A DNA stretch of 64,000 nucleotides from contig JAPJBO010000125.1 of the NCBI GenBank assembly GCA_030068145.1, forward strand, positions 124,001 to 188,000. The letters run 5' to 3'. This DNA is from Diplonema papillatum. Lineage: Eukaryota > Euglenozoa > Diplonemea > Diplonemida > Diplonemidae. Each line of letters begins with the position of its first letter. Position 1 is the first letter of the stretch. Positions 10,814 to 21,445 of this stretch are shown here, one piece after another. The notes beneath the pieces were generated by a model that was not told the origin of the DNA, did not search any database, and was given only the letters and a program-made list of their open reading frames with translations. The position numbers and the translations under genes were made by a program.

Positions 10814-12775
10814 CTGTCACAAACTCACAAACTGGACCGAGAAAGAGAGAGAAAGGGCCCGGGCCCAGAGCTCGCAGAATGAGAACAGAACAAAATATAC
10901 AAAGCGGGAGTGAAGCGGCGGTCTCTTCCCTCGCAAGATTTTGTGAAACTCTTACACACACCTCAGTCGTGCAAGAGTATCACGATTCGTTTTCTTTCGT
11001 GCAGAATCCGACCGTGTGTGCTCTCTCACCACGTAACTGCAACGAACAAACCTAGCATCCGCGAAGCGGGTAAAAAGAAGCCCGAAAAGAGCTGCAATGA
11101 GCAAAGAGGATTCCCTATTGTTGCGTCACGTAGTCGGAATATTGAGTTGGTTCGTTTTTTGTATTGATGCTTTTGTCTGCGTGGCCGCGTTCTTTTTTTC
11201 CTTTTTGAACCAGTCAGAAAAATGTTTTATTTCCGTTGAGTGTTCGATTTCCTGTGGTTCAATTTCCTTGGAGTTGTATAGTTCAGGTGCGAGTTTTTTG
11301 CGAGTGTGCCAACTAGGAGACTTCTCCTTACACGCCTATGATACCGGAATCTTTGTACACAGGTCCGGCTATACTGCTAGAGATTGGGAAGGTCTTCAAG
11401 TAGGATTCAAATCGCCGTCGGCACCAACAAATACGCCAGCAGCAAGATGTTCCCGTCTGAGTAACTCGCAAAACTAGCTCATGGTTGCGTATCAGCCGGA
11501 CAGCATGTTGTGCTGCGCTCGCTTCTCATTCATCACACGGCTTCTTGCTTCTGTCATCCCTCCTTGAAGGGGACAACGCCTCTGCCCCAGTGTCCATCGT
11601 AGGAAACACATGCATGGAACATCACACCGGGCTCGTCCCAGCTGTCGGCAGAACGTGTTATGCACACTTGAACGGTAAGGGGCAATACAACCCTTAGAAC
11701 GAAGCCCCTCGTGGCGCCGATCTGCCACTTCTTGTTGTCATGCAACGGGATTTTGGTTGCACTCGTCCAAAAGCAGGTGTATCACACGCCGCACTTTGCT
11801 GCGGCTGAGTATCCGACTACTCTCTAGACTGCCAGGACTAGCTCCAGAAGCTGCTTCGGTTTCGGCAAAGGAAAGCCACATAAAATGGAACACGGTATCT
11901 TTGTCGTCGGAAGACACGTAAGAGCACTGAAGAGACGGTGGGGGAGTCGGACTGAATAAGCAAAAACAGCAGTAATACCGAAGAGTCTGCCAAAAGCAGG
12001 GAAACAGCAGACGCAGGGGACAAAGCTTGTTCTTTACTCTCACGCCTACGGGGACCCGCCCCCACGATTCCGACTGTCCAAGCTCGGTCGCGAACCGAGA
12101 TGGCCTTTGTGCCCTGTAGTGACGGGGAGGTTGACCAGGTCCCAAGCCGTGCACAATACGGTCACAATACGAGGATGCAGCCCTATTTTTTGGTGTGCAG
12201 TCAGCCACCACAGGGCCTAGATCTCGCTACACACATACTGACACAGCAGCAGCCTTCGCAAACAGGCGCGCATCAACACAGCAGCTGCATCAGACGCGGG
12301 TTAATCCAAGAGCTCGCAAGGAGAGTGCTCACTGGTCAGTCCCACAACTGATTACTGCCCTCACAAAGAGCAGAATAGTTGAGTTGCAGCTCTTGGCACC
12401 CCCTCATTCAAAAAAGTGGGCACTCTTGGTTTTTTCTTCAGGAAAGAAGGCTGCTTCATGCTTCAGGAGTTTCTGATTCCCGCATTCATTGAGCAGCACC
12501 AATGCAGGTGGTCCAGTCAACTATTCCGTGCAGGAGTCGCTTACTTTCAAAAAAAGAAAAAGAAACGCTGGTAGAGAGGCTTGCTGTTTCAGACAAGAGC
12601 ACGTGGCCTGATCCAGTTACTCCGCTGAAAAAAGGAAAACGTTCTTCAACCGCAGAATAGAAAACTAAAAAGTTAGCTAGTACGCAAAACAGCGGTCGGA
12701 GTTCGGACGATTCCTCAACTCCCATGGTTTGTCGACCGGCTTTTTTCCAGCGCAAGCGCCAAGCCCCAAGGTACG
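10814..12775. other. copine upstream region and gene-free stretch
   Basis: The first few hundred bases upstream of the copine ATG presumably hold its promoter; a GA-rich patch (AGAGAGAAAG) sits at 10840-10855. Beyond that, up to 12775, I see only short open frames without motifs. Confidence 0.35.
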
Positions 12776-12914
12776 AGAGAGAGAGAGACGAGTTAGAGTG
12801 CAGGGACCATCTCTCCGGGGAGTATCCGGTCGCCCCACTACTGTCCCGTACTACTACGGCGGGCGTAAGTCGTTTACATCGTGGGCGCGGTGCGAGCCGC
12901 GGCCCAGTCAAAGA
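12776..12914 (+). repeat. interspersed repeat R3, copy 1
   Basis: A GA run leads into GACGAGTTAGAGTGCAGGGA, then CATCTCTCCGGGGAGTATCC and GTACTACTACGGCGGGCG, ending near CAGTCAAAGATG. The same about 140 bases recur at 21214-21357, truncated at 34464-34527, and in a diverged form at 41137-41240. No protein is coded. The constant GA-run start suggests a short non-autonomous element. Confidence 0.85.
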
Positions 12915-13566
12915 TGATGATTGCACCGATGGTTGCACCGATGGTGGCGCAGCCGAGGGCGTTCTGACTGACGGACGAGACCGCCTGGCAGGCGTGTGTT
13001 AGTGAAAGTTCGCTTGAAACTCCGGGGTTTTGTTTGGAAAATTGGTAGTCCCTTGGCCTGCAGTGGCTCCGAACAAGCTGTTCTACACGGAAGCATAGCT
13101 TGTGTCACTTTCTCCAGGACGGACGTTCTGGAACAGAAATTGAAACGCAAACAAAAAAGAAGTGAGCAAGTAGAGCAAGAAAGTCAAGAAAGTGACCAAA
13201 AAAAGGGCGCAGCAAAAAATAGCGTCTATGCTCGATGTTTAGTTCCGCGTCTGCGTGCAGCGGAAAAAAGCGTCCGGGAGCCGAACAATTGTTTGTCTCG
13301 GAAACTTCAAACTGAAACGACTTTCAACGGGGGACTGTTAGTGCTCGTCAGTCTCGTTGGCGTCTACAGTGGTCCTGGACAGGCCTTTCACGGACGGTAC
13401 ACCAGTAGTTGCAGGGGCAGTGTTCAAACTAGGCGCTGTTCCATGGGGGTACTATCGCCTTGCGTGGAATGTTGTCAGGGGTTGCCTTTAGGTGTGGCGT
13501 CGCTCAGTGTTGGATCGCAATGCACTCCAGTGTTGCGCTGGTCGACCACTCGTTTTACAGTGGTCG
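12915..13566. other. gene-free stretch
   Basis: No recognisable gene or repeat apart from GATTGCACCGATGGTTGCACCGATG-like doubling near 12920-12945. Confidence 0.35.
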
Positions 13567-14840
13567 CCCCGTGGGCCAGTCAGTGACCACCCCGTGGGCC
13601 AGGCAGTGACCACCCCGTGGGCCAGGCAGTGTCCATCCCGTGGGCCAGGCAGTGACCACCCCGTGGGCCAGGCAGTGACCATCCCGTGGGCCAGGCAGTG
13701 ACCACCCCGTGGGCCAGGCAGTGACCACCCCGTGGGCCAGGCAGTGACCACCCCGTGGGCCAGGCAGTGACCATCCCGTGGGCCAGGCAGTGACCACCCC
13801 GTGGGCCAGGCAGTGACCACCCCGTGGGCCAGGCAGTGACCACCCCGTGGGCCAGGCAGTGACCACCCCGTGGGCCAGGCAGTGACCACCCCGTGGGCCA
13901 GGCAGTGACCACCCCGTGGGCCAGGCAGTGACCACCCCGTGGGCCAGGCAGTGACCACCCCGTGGGCCAGGCAGTGACCACCCCGTGGGCCAGGCAGTGA
14001 CCACCCCGTGGGCCAGGCAGTGACCACCCGTGGGCCAGGCAGTGACCACCCCGTGGGCCAGGCAGTGACCACCCCGTGGGCCAGGCAGTGACCACCCCGT
14101 GGGCCAGGCAGTGACCACCCCGTGGGCCAGGCAGTGACCACCCCGTGGGCCAGGCAGTGACCACCCCGTGGGCCAGGCAGTGACCACCCCGTGGGCCAGG
14201 CAGTGACCACCCCGTGGGCCAGGCAGTGACCACCCCGTGGGCCAGGCAGTGACCACCCCGTGGGCCAGGCAGTGACCACCCCGTGGGCCAGGCAGTGACC
14301 ACCCCGTGGGCCAGGCAGTGACCACCCCGTGGGCCAGGCAGTGACCACCCCGTGGGCCAGGCAGTGACCACCCCGTGGGCCAGGCAGTGACCATCCCGTG
14401 GGCCAGGCAGTGACCACCCCGTGGGCCAGGCAGTGACCACCCCGTGGGCCAGGCAGTGACCACCCCGTGGGCCAGGCAGTGACCACCCCGTGGGCCAGGC
14501 AGTGACCACCCCGTGGGCCAGGCAGTGTCCATCCCGTGGGCCAGGCACGTGGGCCAGGCAGTGACCACCCCGTGGGCCAGGCAGTGACCACCCCGTGGGC
14601 CAGGCAGTGACCACCCCGTGGGCCAGGCAGTGACCACCCCGTGGGCCAGGCAGTGTCCATCCCGTGGGCCAGGCAGTGACCACCCCGTGGGCCAGGCAGT
14701 GACCATCCCGTGGGCCAGGCAGTGTCCATCCCGTGGGCCAGGCAGTGACCACCCCGTGGGCCAGGCAGTGACCACCCCGTGGGCCAGGCAGTGACCACCC
14801 CGTGGGCCAGGCAGTGACCACCCCGTGGGCCAGGCAGTGC
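13567..14840. repeat. 23-bp satellite array, about 55 copies
   Basis: The unit begins GTGACCACCCCGTGGG and ends CCAGGCA, 23 bp. Copies are nearly identical; the variant GTGTCCATCCC recurs at intervals, one unit has lost a base (about 14024) and one is partly deleted (about 14545). Because 23 is not a multiple of three and the minus-strand unit has no stop in any frame, all three minus frames stay open for over 1.2 kb, each coding the same 23-residue period. I treat this as a satellite, not as genes. Confidence 0.95.
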
Positions 14841-15663
14841 TGCACTGACTGCACCGGTGCTGAATTCAGGTTACACCAATGACACTCAAAATGCTTTTTT
14901 CTTGCTAAGCTTTTCGGGGTGGAGAAGCAGGCAAAACTAGCGATGAAGAGGCAGAAAGAGAAGACGCAATTCTGCGCGGATGCACAAAACGCAGGAATGG
15001 CACCAGCGTCGATAACAAGAGACGGACGTGGGCGCGAAGTCCCTCGGGCTTGTATCGTAAGTTTGTGTTCATTTTTCGAGCATTCTTTTGTTTATTGATC
15101 GTTCGATTTTGTTAGTGCGGTTCGCATATCGACCGATCTGTCGCTCGCAACGTGTTTGTAGAGGTGGTGAGTACAGGACCTTTGTTGTCATTCGTTTCTG
15201 GGTTCGGCCATCATCTAACGCGATAGGTCATAGTCGGATGGTCCGTACAAGGTGACGGCCTGTCTACTTGGTATCGTATCACCGACACGTCAATCGTGCT
15301 CTATTCGGGTTCTTTTGAAGTTTGCGCAGGGGTTATGTAGAGTACTTTACGCCAGTTTTTGTTGGGATAGGTCGGCTGTCAGCTCGATCGTTATATTTCA
15401 TGTGTCGATTGTTATATTTCCTAATTTCTCCTTTGACGGTTCACCTCTTTCAAACTCCTCACAGTCGGATCTGTTTCCAACTCCCAACATCCGCGTTTTA
15501 GGTGCTCGAATCTTTGACACAGTATAAACTGTGGACACTTCGGTGAAGGATTTCTGGCGCTTATTGTGGAGCATTCTGAGGTTGAAGGGACCAATATTAT
15601 GCAGTCTCCGGTTAAGTCGAGACTGGGAGTCGGGGCTGTGATTTCTCACTTCTTTTTTTCAGC
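14841..15663. other. gene-free stretch
   Basis: No gene, RNA or clear repeat recognised. Confidence 0.35.
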
Positions 15664-15801
15664 GTTTATTGTGGTTTAGAGGTTCGGTGTTTTAGGGTTT
15701 CCGGTTGACCATTGAGGCTGTGAGGCGGGTGGTATGAGGGTAGTAGGTGTGCTTATACACTTTAACTACGGCTAGCCATGTTTGTAAGTGTTGCGACCGA
15801 C
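15664..15801 (+). repeat. interspersed repeat R4, copy 1
   Basis: From TTATTGTGGTTTAGAGG to GTGTTGCGACCGAC, 138 bases are almost the same as 37691-37831, including GTTGACCATTGAGGCTGTGA and CTACGGCTAGCCATG. Only a handful of differences separate the two copies 22 kb apart. Confidence 0.85.
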
Positions 15802-18800
15802 TTTTTTTCAACGACAACCTCGCGCATGATTTCAAGGGTCTTTTTCGTGGCACTCACTTTTCCAGTTCGGATTCCAAAAATAGGGATACAAACGGAGAAC
15901 AAAGCGAAGGTCATGCGGGGCCATGGTCTCTCTGCCCTTGTGCTCGCGCTTGAAGATGTGTGGGCCGACTGCTGCTTGTACATGATAAGAGCTGAAAGGA
16001 AGGTGAGGGGGGCGTTCGGTCCTGCTTCAGGGTTACGTTCGGTTTTTGACTCCCGCAATCGTGAGCAGCACAAACTCAAGAGATCTAGTCCCTGCAGTAT
16101 TTGCATACTCTTAAAAGAAAAAAGGAAAAAGACGTTGGGGGTCCGAACGGTATTCTGATGTACTCGGGTCACAATGCAGTTCGTGTCCTGTGAATATGCT
16201 GTGGTGCCGGATTGAATACCGGGGTGTGTGGAGGCTATTCCGATGTCATCCAGATCAAATCTTCGACCAAGAAGAGACTCGTGGTCGGGACAAGGTGGGC
16301 TTCATTCTTTCAGGCTTGTTTTCTTTTTCCTTTCTTTTGGTTGAAGGATTCAGGGTTTTGTACGACCTCCACAACCCCTTTGGCAGGAGGCCAAAAAAAT
16401 GGTGTTTTTCAGAGGGTATCTTCTGCAAGAGTAGCCAAGCTGAATGCCGTGAGATCTTTCTTCTTTCATGCCGCGCGGCACGGCGTCCATAGCTGACCGA
16501 CCTTTGAGTCTCCTGTGCACACAGGGCTTGCCGCCTTCAGGGTTTTGTTTTTGTGGCAAAACTCCTCTGGCCTTCGCTTGAAGATGGACTTCCGCCAGCG
16601 GCGGTCTGAGCCAGGACTGAGGCGGCTTATTTGGCGCCGGTACCTTACTAAGTGACCATAGTGGGGGCGTAGTGCTCAAGGTGTACTTTCCCCGTCTTCT
16701 AGCTCTTGTGGCGGAAGTTGGGGGTACTATGAGAACGTAGATACAACACTATCGGAGTGATGCGATCTGTGACAGTTGCAGAAGTAAACCACAATCAGTT
16801 TCAGAAATCACAACGCACTAGACATCGGGCTGTTGCCGCACTGATGGAATTGTACTTTAACAGAGTCGAGCTTGGAACTCCATTACGCGGGGTGTGCTTG
16901 TGGCTGAAATCTGCCATTTTATGCACCGAGTACCACGCTACAGGCTATGACATCCTGTCCCAAGCGATCGATGCTGAGTCATTTGACTTGAGATACATAT
17001 CAATGATTCCCCACTTTTCTTCTTCTATCGAGAGCGCGACTTGTTTGTGCGTGCCGGTAGATCGTTTTCCCACTTGTATTTACCCTGTGTGTATATTCAG
17101 GTAAGGAATTCTGATCAACCACCAAAACACGCTGCTTCGTCTTTTTAGCCTGCACAATACATTGAAGGGCAACCCGCAAGATTGTAAGTACTAAAAATTC
17201 TGTGACGACCAGTGTCGGCGGAACCCCTCCCCCAAGCGTTTTCTCATCAAAGCTATCGACTGCCTCATTTATTTCTAGTGTTTTCGCTTTAGGTCAACAG
17301 ACCTTTTTAAGACAGGGGACAAGCATGTGATATCGTCTGTATAAAAGATGAACAGCTACGCAGTTTGAGGATTTATCTGTAATACCAACCCGTTACCCCT
17401 TTAAATGCGCAGTCTTTTGGTGACGATGGGGACAATGGAGATGAGAGGCTTGCTGTGGGTCGTTTCATACCCACTGTCTTGACTAGGCCCGGTGCATTCC
17501 CTGCGGCGATACGCTATTAAAAAGAAAGGAAACAAGGATCCGTGCCATTGACACAGGCCATCAACTGCAAGAACGGGCAACGGAGAACGCAAACGTCGGT
17601 GGAAATAAGGTGTAGAAGACACCTTGTTGGCGGGGACCGAGAGCGAGCTGCAAACAGGGCGGACTCAAATAAAAGCACATTGAAACGCGGCACCATTGGC
17701 CATACCCTTACAATTGTTCCGATACCGGAAGCGTGGATCATCTGGTAATATTGGTGTCCATGTGTGCGTTGTTGATGTTGATGTTGTGTATGCGATGACC
17801 CCCCGGCTCCCTGTTTGCAGGAAAACTTCTCTCGAGGGGATGGTGTTGCGCTGGGGTTACCAGTTCTCTCTCGTTGTACCTAACCGGTCTACAATTCAGG
17901 TGATTGGCTCCATGTGGCGGCTGTGTGTTCCCCGACAATCGTCCGGCCTCTTTGCTTTGGGGTCGATCTAAAAGCAAGGCTCTGGACTAAACCTGTCAAT
18001 GAACACAAGTGGTGGATAAGTCTGGTGCCAGCACCCGCTGCTGTTGAAACAACAGTAGTTGCTTGGCAGCCTAGCCGGTGAGGACAGCGATATCCGTATC
18101 ACAGCACCCATCCACGAAGAAGTGTCAAAAAAGGACTCTTCCGAGATGGAGGCCGGTTTCCAAAACTCAAAAACTTAGGGCCCTGCAGGTCAAAAGGGTT
18201 TCCCCTCTGCATCCACGGGGTAGTCAGATCACTAAGCAAACTGGTGGCGTGCTCAGCGCCTCGACCAGCAGTCCTTCCTGGAGCAATGATGAAAATGCCC
18301 CTTTTAAACGCAAAGGGTAAGGCTCAGAATACGCTGGCAGAACCCCAATACAAATCACGAGTGTCGACTCGGAATATGCGCTGCTGCTGTGACTGGAACA
18401 CGACTTGGAGACCCTTGGAGGCCCTGTGTATCTTAAGTTGGGCAACATGTGAAACGCGCCGAACCGCTGCATCGCGCCAGCTACCGCCAGCTACCGCCAG
18501 CTACCGCCAGCTGCATGGCGACTGCATATCTGGCGCAATTATTATAACCCTCGGTCGCAGTGACTCGTCACGCCAGAAACTAAGAGCTCGTCTACTCGCA
18601 CAACCGCGGCTGATACATAGATAAACCAATGACGATGATGGGAAGAGAGTGTTGTTTTCGTTGAACGCAGTGCCTGATCGTTTTTTACGCAAAGCTGAAT
18701 TCAGGACGCAAGTGAAAACGCCACGGTTGGCGGCGACGAGCTTCATTTCCTCCAACATTTCATGTTTGGTATAAAAAAAAAGAACGGTGTAAGCATTTGG

Positions 18801-19452
18801 GGAATGCACTGCTCAAACATGTTCCCAGGCGCTAAAAAAAAAAAAACAGCCTCTTCGCCTCGCTCGTATTGACACCAGTACTTCGCAGCCCCGCGGACCC
18901 TTTGCCAAGCTGTGGTTTCGTCTCCTGCCGTTTTTTTTATATTTTGTTTCGAAGTGCCCTGCACTTCTGCACTGCGTCGGCCTGCCAGAACTATCGCGGC
19001 ACTTAGAAGAAAGGCCAGCAAGAATCTCGTACTTCGCCGCTTTTCTCATGGAGACGGTAATGAATCCGAGTGCTCGCCAAGGACGGTGACCGCTTAAAGC
19101 TGGGGGGGATAGGATGTAAACTAAAAGAATCTCAGAATGGTAGCAAAAGAAGGCAAGGGACGGGAAGAGAAAAGAAGCACAGACCGCCAGGAATATTCGG
19201 AGGAGCCGCCAGGTGCTTGTTTCGACGGAGGCTTGAGGGGGGTGGAACCCTGATTAGCCGTTTTTGGAGTGAGAGCTTTTGTTGAACGCTTACGCCTGGC
19301 ACAAAACTTTGATTTGCGGGTTCTGCGTAGGCCACTTTTCCTCTTCTTGTGCTTTGCAACTGGCGGCACCTCGAGGATTTCCTACAAGAGCATGCGCTTG
19401 TTCAAAAAACCCGTACACCGCGAGAGTAGGAGAAAGAAGAAAGGAAAACTCG
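15802..19452. other. gene-poor stretch
   Basis: About 3.6 kb with no recognisable gene. Visible are a GTTGATGTTGATGTTGTG patch near 17772, a 10-bp tandem at 18478-18512, and A or T runs near 18830 and 18932. Several short open frames were examined and none shows a known motif. Confidence 0.4.
18478..18512. repeat. 10-bp tandem repeat CAGCTACCGC, ~3.5 copies
   Basis: Three exact copies and a partial one, CAGCTACCGC repeated. Confidence 0.85.
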
Positions 19453-19560
19453 TTGACCGCACCACCCTGAACCAAAATCCCGGACGTGGCTTCAGGTGAC
19501 AGTTGGTCATTTTGAGGGGTCCTACTCGGGCGGCTCAGGTTCCTCGCACATCGCATGTGG
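19453..19560 (+). repeat. interspersed repeat R8, copy 1
   Basis: GTTGACCGCACCACCCTGA...AATCCCGGACGTGG...TTCAGGTG...GGTCCTACTCGGGCGG...TTCCTC...CGCATGTGGC matches 42668-42785 over its length and 43531-43615 over its second half. The three copies share orientation. Confidence 0.75.
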
Positions 19561-19589
19561 CGAAGCGGGTATGGCAGTATATATATATA

Positions 19590-20804
19590 TCACTTCGACT
19601 GGGCACAATAGACTAAAAGGTCCTTGACGGCTTTCGCTCGTCGGAGGGCGGGGAGAGGGTGGAGGTCGAAGAACTCATCGCAAACACGGCGCAGATCAGC
19701 TTCAGAGAAAGCGACTAGTTCGCTGTAGGAGGATACCTCCAAGAGGTGAGCGTGGAAGGCACCGGCTTGATCGCCAAAGGATTGGAGGAACGGATGGGCC
19801 TCGATGACGTCAGCAGAGGGAGGGGGTGCGTCTTTGGGGTTGGTGGGCCATGGAGGAGCGTGCTGGTCTCCTGGGACTTCGCCCGGGTTTTCGAAGCTGA
19901 TGAGGGCTTTGTGCTCTGTTCTGCGGCCTATCTTATGAATCAGCGCGCTGCACTCCGTGCAGAACACGTTACGATCCGACGGGCACTCTTCACACTGGAT
20001 GCAGGAGAGGTAAAGCTCGCACTCGCAGCATTTCGCTCCCGCCTGCGCGCGCATTGCCTGCTCAATGGCAGCTTGCTTAGCTTTTTTCTTCCGCAGTCGT
20101 TCGCGCTGGTGCTTGTCTGGTTTGTTTCGCTTCTTCTTCTTGTCCGGCTGCGAAGCAACCGAGACGTCGAGCGCCATGAAGTCGTCATCGTCTTCCTCAT
20201 TCAGCGTACTCTGCCCCATCAACTGGCTCTGTGTATCCGTAACGCTGGCTGGGCAATGCCCCGGAGGAGGGATTCCGTCGTGCTGCAGGTTCCACTGATT
20301 CTGCGACTGTTGTTCGCGCTCGCCGAACCCGAGAAGCGAGGCATTGACCATGTGCACAATGCCGCCGACTTCTACTTTAGGCTCGTGGTAGCTCCGCACC
20401 TCCGAAAGGTAGTTGCCTGACTTCGCCCTTGAAAAGTCTGAAGGCGACCGCGCCGTGCCGTACTGCGCAGGAGGTGAAGCCTCGATGGGGGGCGGTGCGC
20501 CATTCACGTTCGTCTGCCACCCGGACAAGCCGCCTGGCGGCTTCGGGTACACCTGGCTTCCGCCGCCCATGGCCATGACGTGGTTCAGGGCCACAGACGG
20601 GCCGTACGGGTTGTGCTGGTAGGTGGCTGAGTTACCGCTGGACACGGACATGAGGCTGGGAGGCATGTTGTTTGCGCTGCCCAAACCGCTTCCGCCGTTG
20701 TCGCTTCCCCGGTAACTTTTTTCAGACGGGGCCAGGATAGCCGTGGCCGCCATGTAGCCTGCACCCTCCGGCCGTGGGTTGTTGGATTGGAAGTTGAAAT
20801 GCAA
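19590..20804 (-). CDS. B-box zinc-finger protein
   Basis: One uninterrupted 404-residue frame. The first about 200 residues are low-complexity (Gly, Ser, Pro, Asn, Gln) and probably disordered. An acidic patch NEEDDDDF at about 205 is followed by a strongly basic, helix-prone KKKKRNKPDKHQRERLRKKK stretch that could be a nuclear signal or coiled coil. At about 250-300 lies a B-box-type zinc finger: CCECELYLSCIQCEECPSD...CTECSALIHKIGRRTEH, with the Cys and His spacing of the family. The C-terminal 80 residues (HPFLQSFGDQ...LLVYCAQSK) look folded and helical, but I do not recognise them. B-boxes are protein-interaction modules; no specific role can be named. An AT repeat at 19571-19588 lies just past the stop. 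Confidence 0.75.
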   Translation of the reverse strand: MHFNFQSNNPRPEGAGYMAATAILAPSEKSYRGSDNGGSGLGSANNMPPSLMSVSSGNSATYQHNPYGPSVALNHVMAMGGGSQVYPKPPGGLSGWQTNVNGAPPPIEASPPAQYGTARSPSDFSRAKSGNYLSEVRSYHEPKVEVGGIVHMVNASLLGFGEREQQSQNQWNLQHDGIPPPGHCPASVTDTQSQLMGQSTLNEEDDDDFMALDVSVASQPDKKKKRNKPDKHQRERLRKKKAKQAAIEQAMRAQAGAKCCECELYLSCIQCEECPSDRNVFCTECSALIHKIGRRTEHKALISFENPGEVPGDQHAPPWPTNPKDAPPPSADVIEAHPFLQSFGDQAGAFHAHLLEVSSYSELVAFSEADLRRVCDEFFDLHPLPALRRAKAVKDLLVYCAQSK

Positions 20805-21213
20805 GTGACACTTTGCTCGGCCGAACGCGATATCGTCTGCGAGAGCGCTGGCGTGCGCTTGCGTTCCGGGCGACTTCCTGTGCGGGGCAAGTATTTTTTG
20901 GAAGTGTGCTATTACTGCAGGGAACAGTTGACTAGACCTCTTGAGGTTGTGCCAACCACGATTTGGGGAGTCGGGAGATCCTACAAAGCCAAAAGCAGGA
21001 CCGACACCCCGTTCTAGCGTTGTTGTTATACGTTCGTGAGTAAAAGCGAGAAGGAAAACACCTTCTTTTTTTTCCGTCTGTCTTTGTCAAGAGCTGCGAC
21101 TCAACTATTCCTTGAAGAGAAGTGTTGTGCGTGAGAACTCTTCCTTCTTTGCTCTTTTTCTAGTGTTGTGTTCACGGCCAACCCTGTCTTATCCCTTTCT
21201 CCTCCGCAAAGAA

Positions 21214-21357
21214 CGAAGAGAGAGAGAGAGACGAGTTAGAGTGCAGGGACCATCTCTCCGAGGAGTATCCGGTCGCCCCACTACTATCCCGTACTACTAC
21301 GGCGGGCGCAAGTCGTTGCGCCGTGGGCGCGGAGCGAGCCGTGGCCCTGTCAAAGAT
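21214..21357 (+). repeat. interspersed repeat R3, copy 2
   Basis: Nearly identical to 12776-12914: GA run, GACGAGTTAGAGTGCAGGGA, GGAGTATCCGGTCGCCCC, TACTACGGCGGGCGCAAG, ending CCTGTCAAAGATG. It lies just downstream of the eIF4E-like stop codon. Confidence 0.87.
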
Positions 21358-21445
21358 GTCCCTCTCCGGCCAATATACATTCCTTCCTTTCATCTTTTTC
21401 TCCCCGTGTTAGGAACCCCTTACTGCGGAAACTGAAAAGCACTTT

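Noticed and set aside
13488..14854. Three minus-strand frames of over 400 residues
   Set aside because: They are the same 23-bp satellite read in three frames. No flanking coding sequence, start context or splice sites support a protein.
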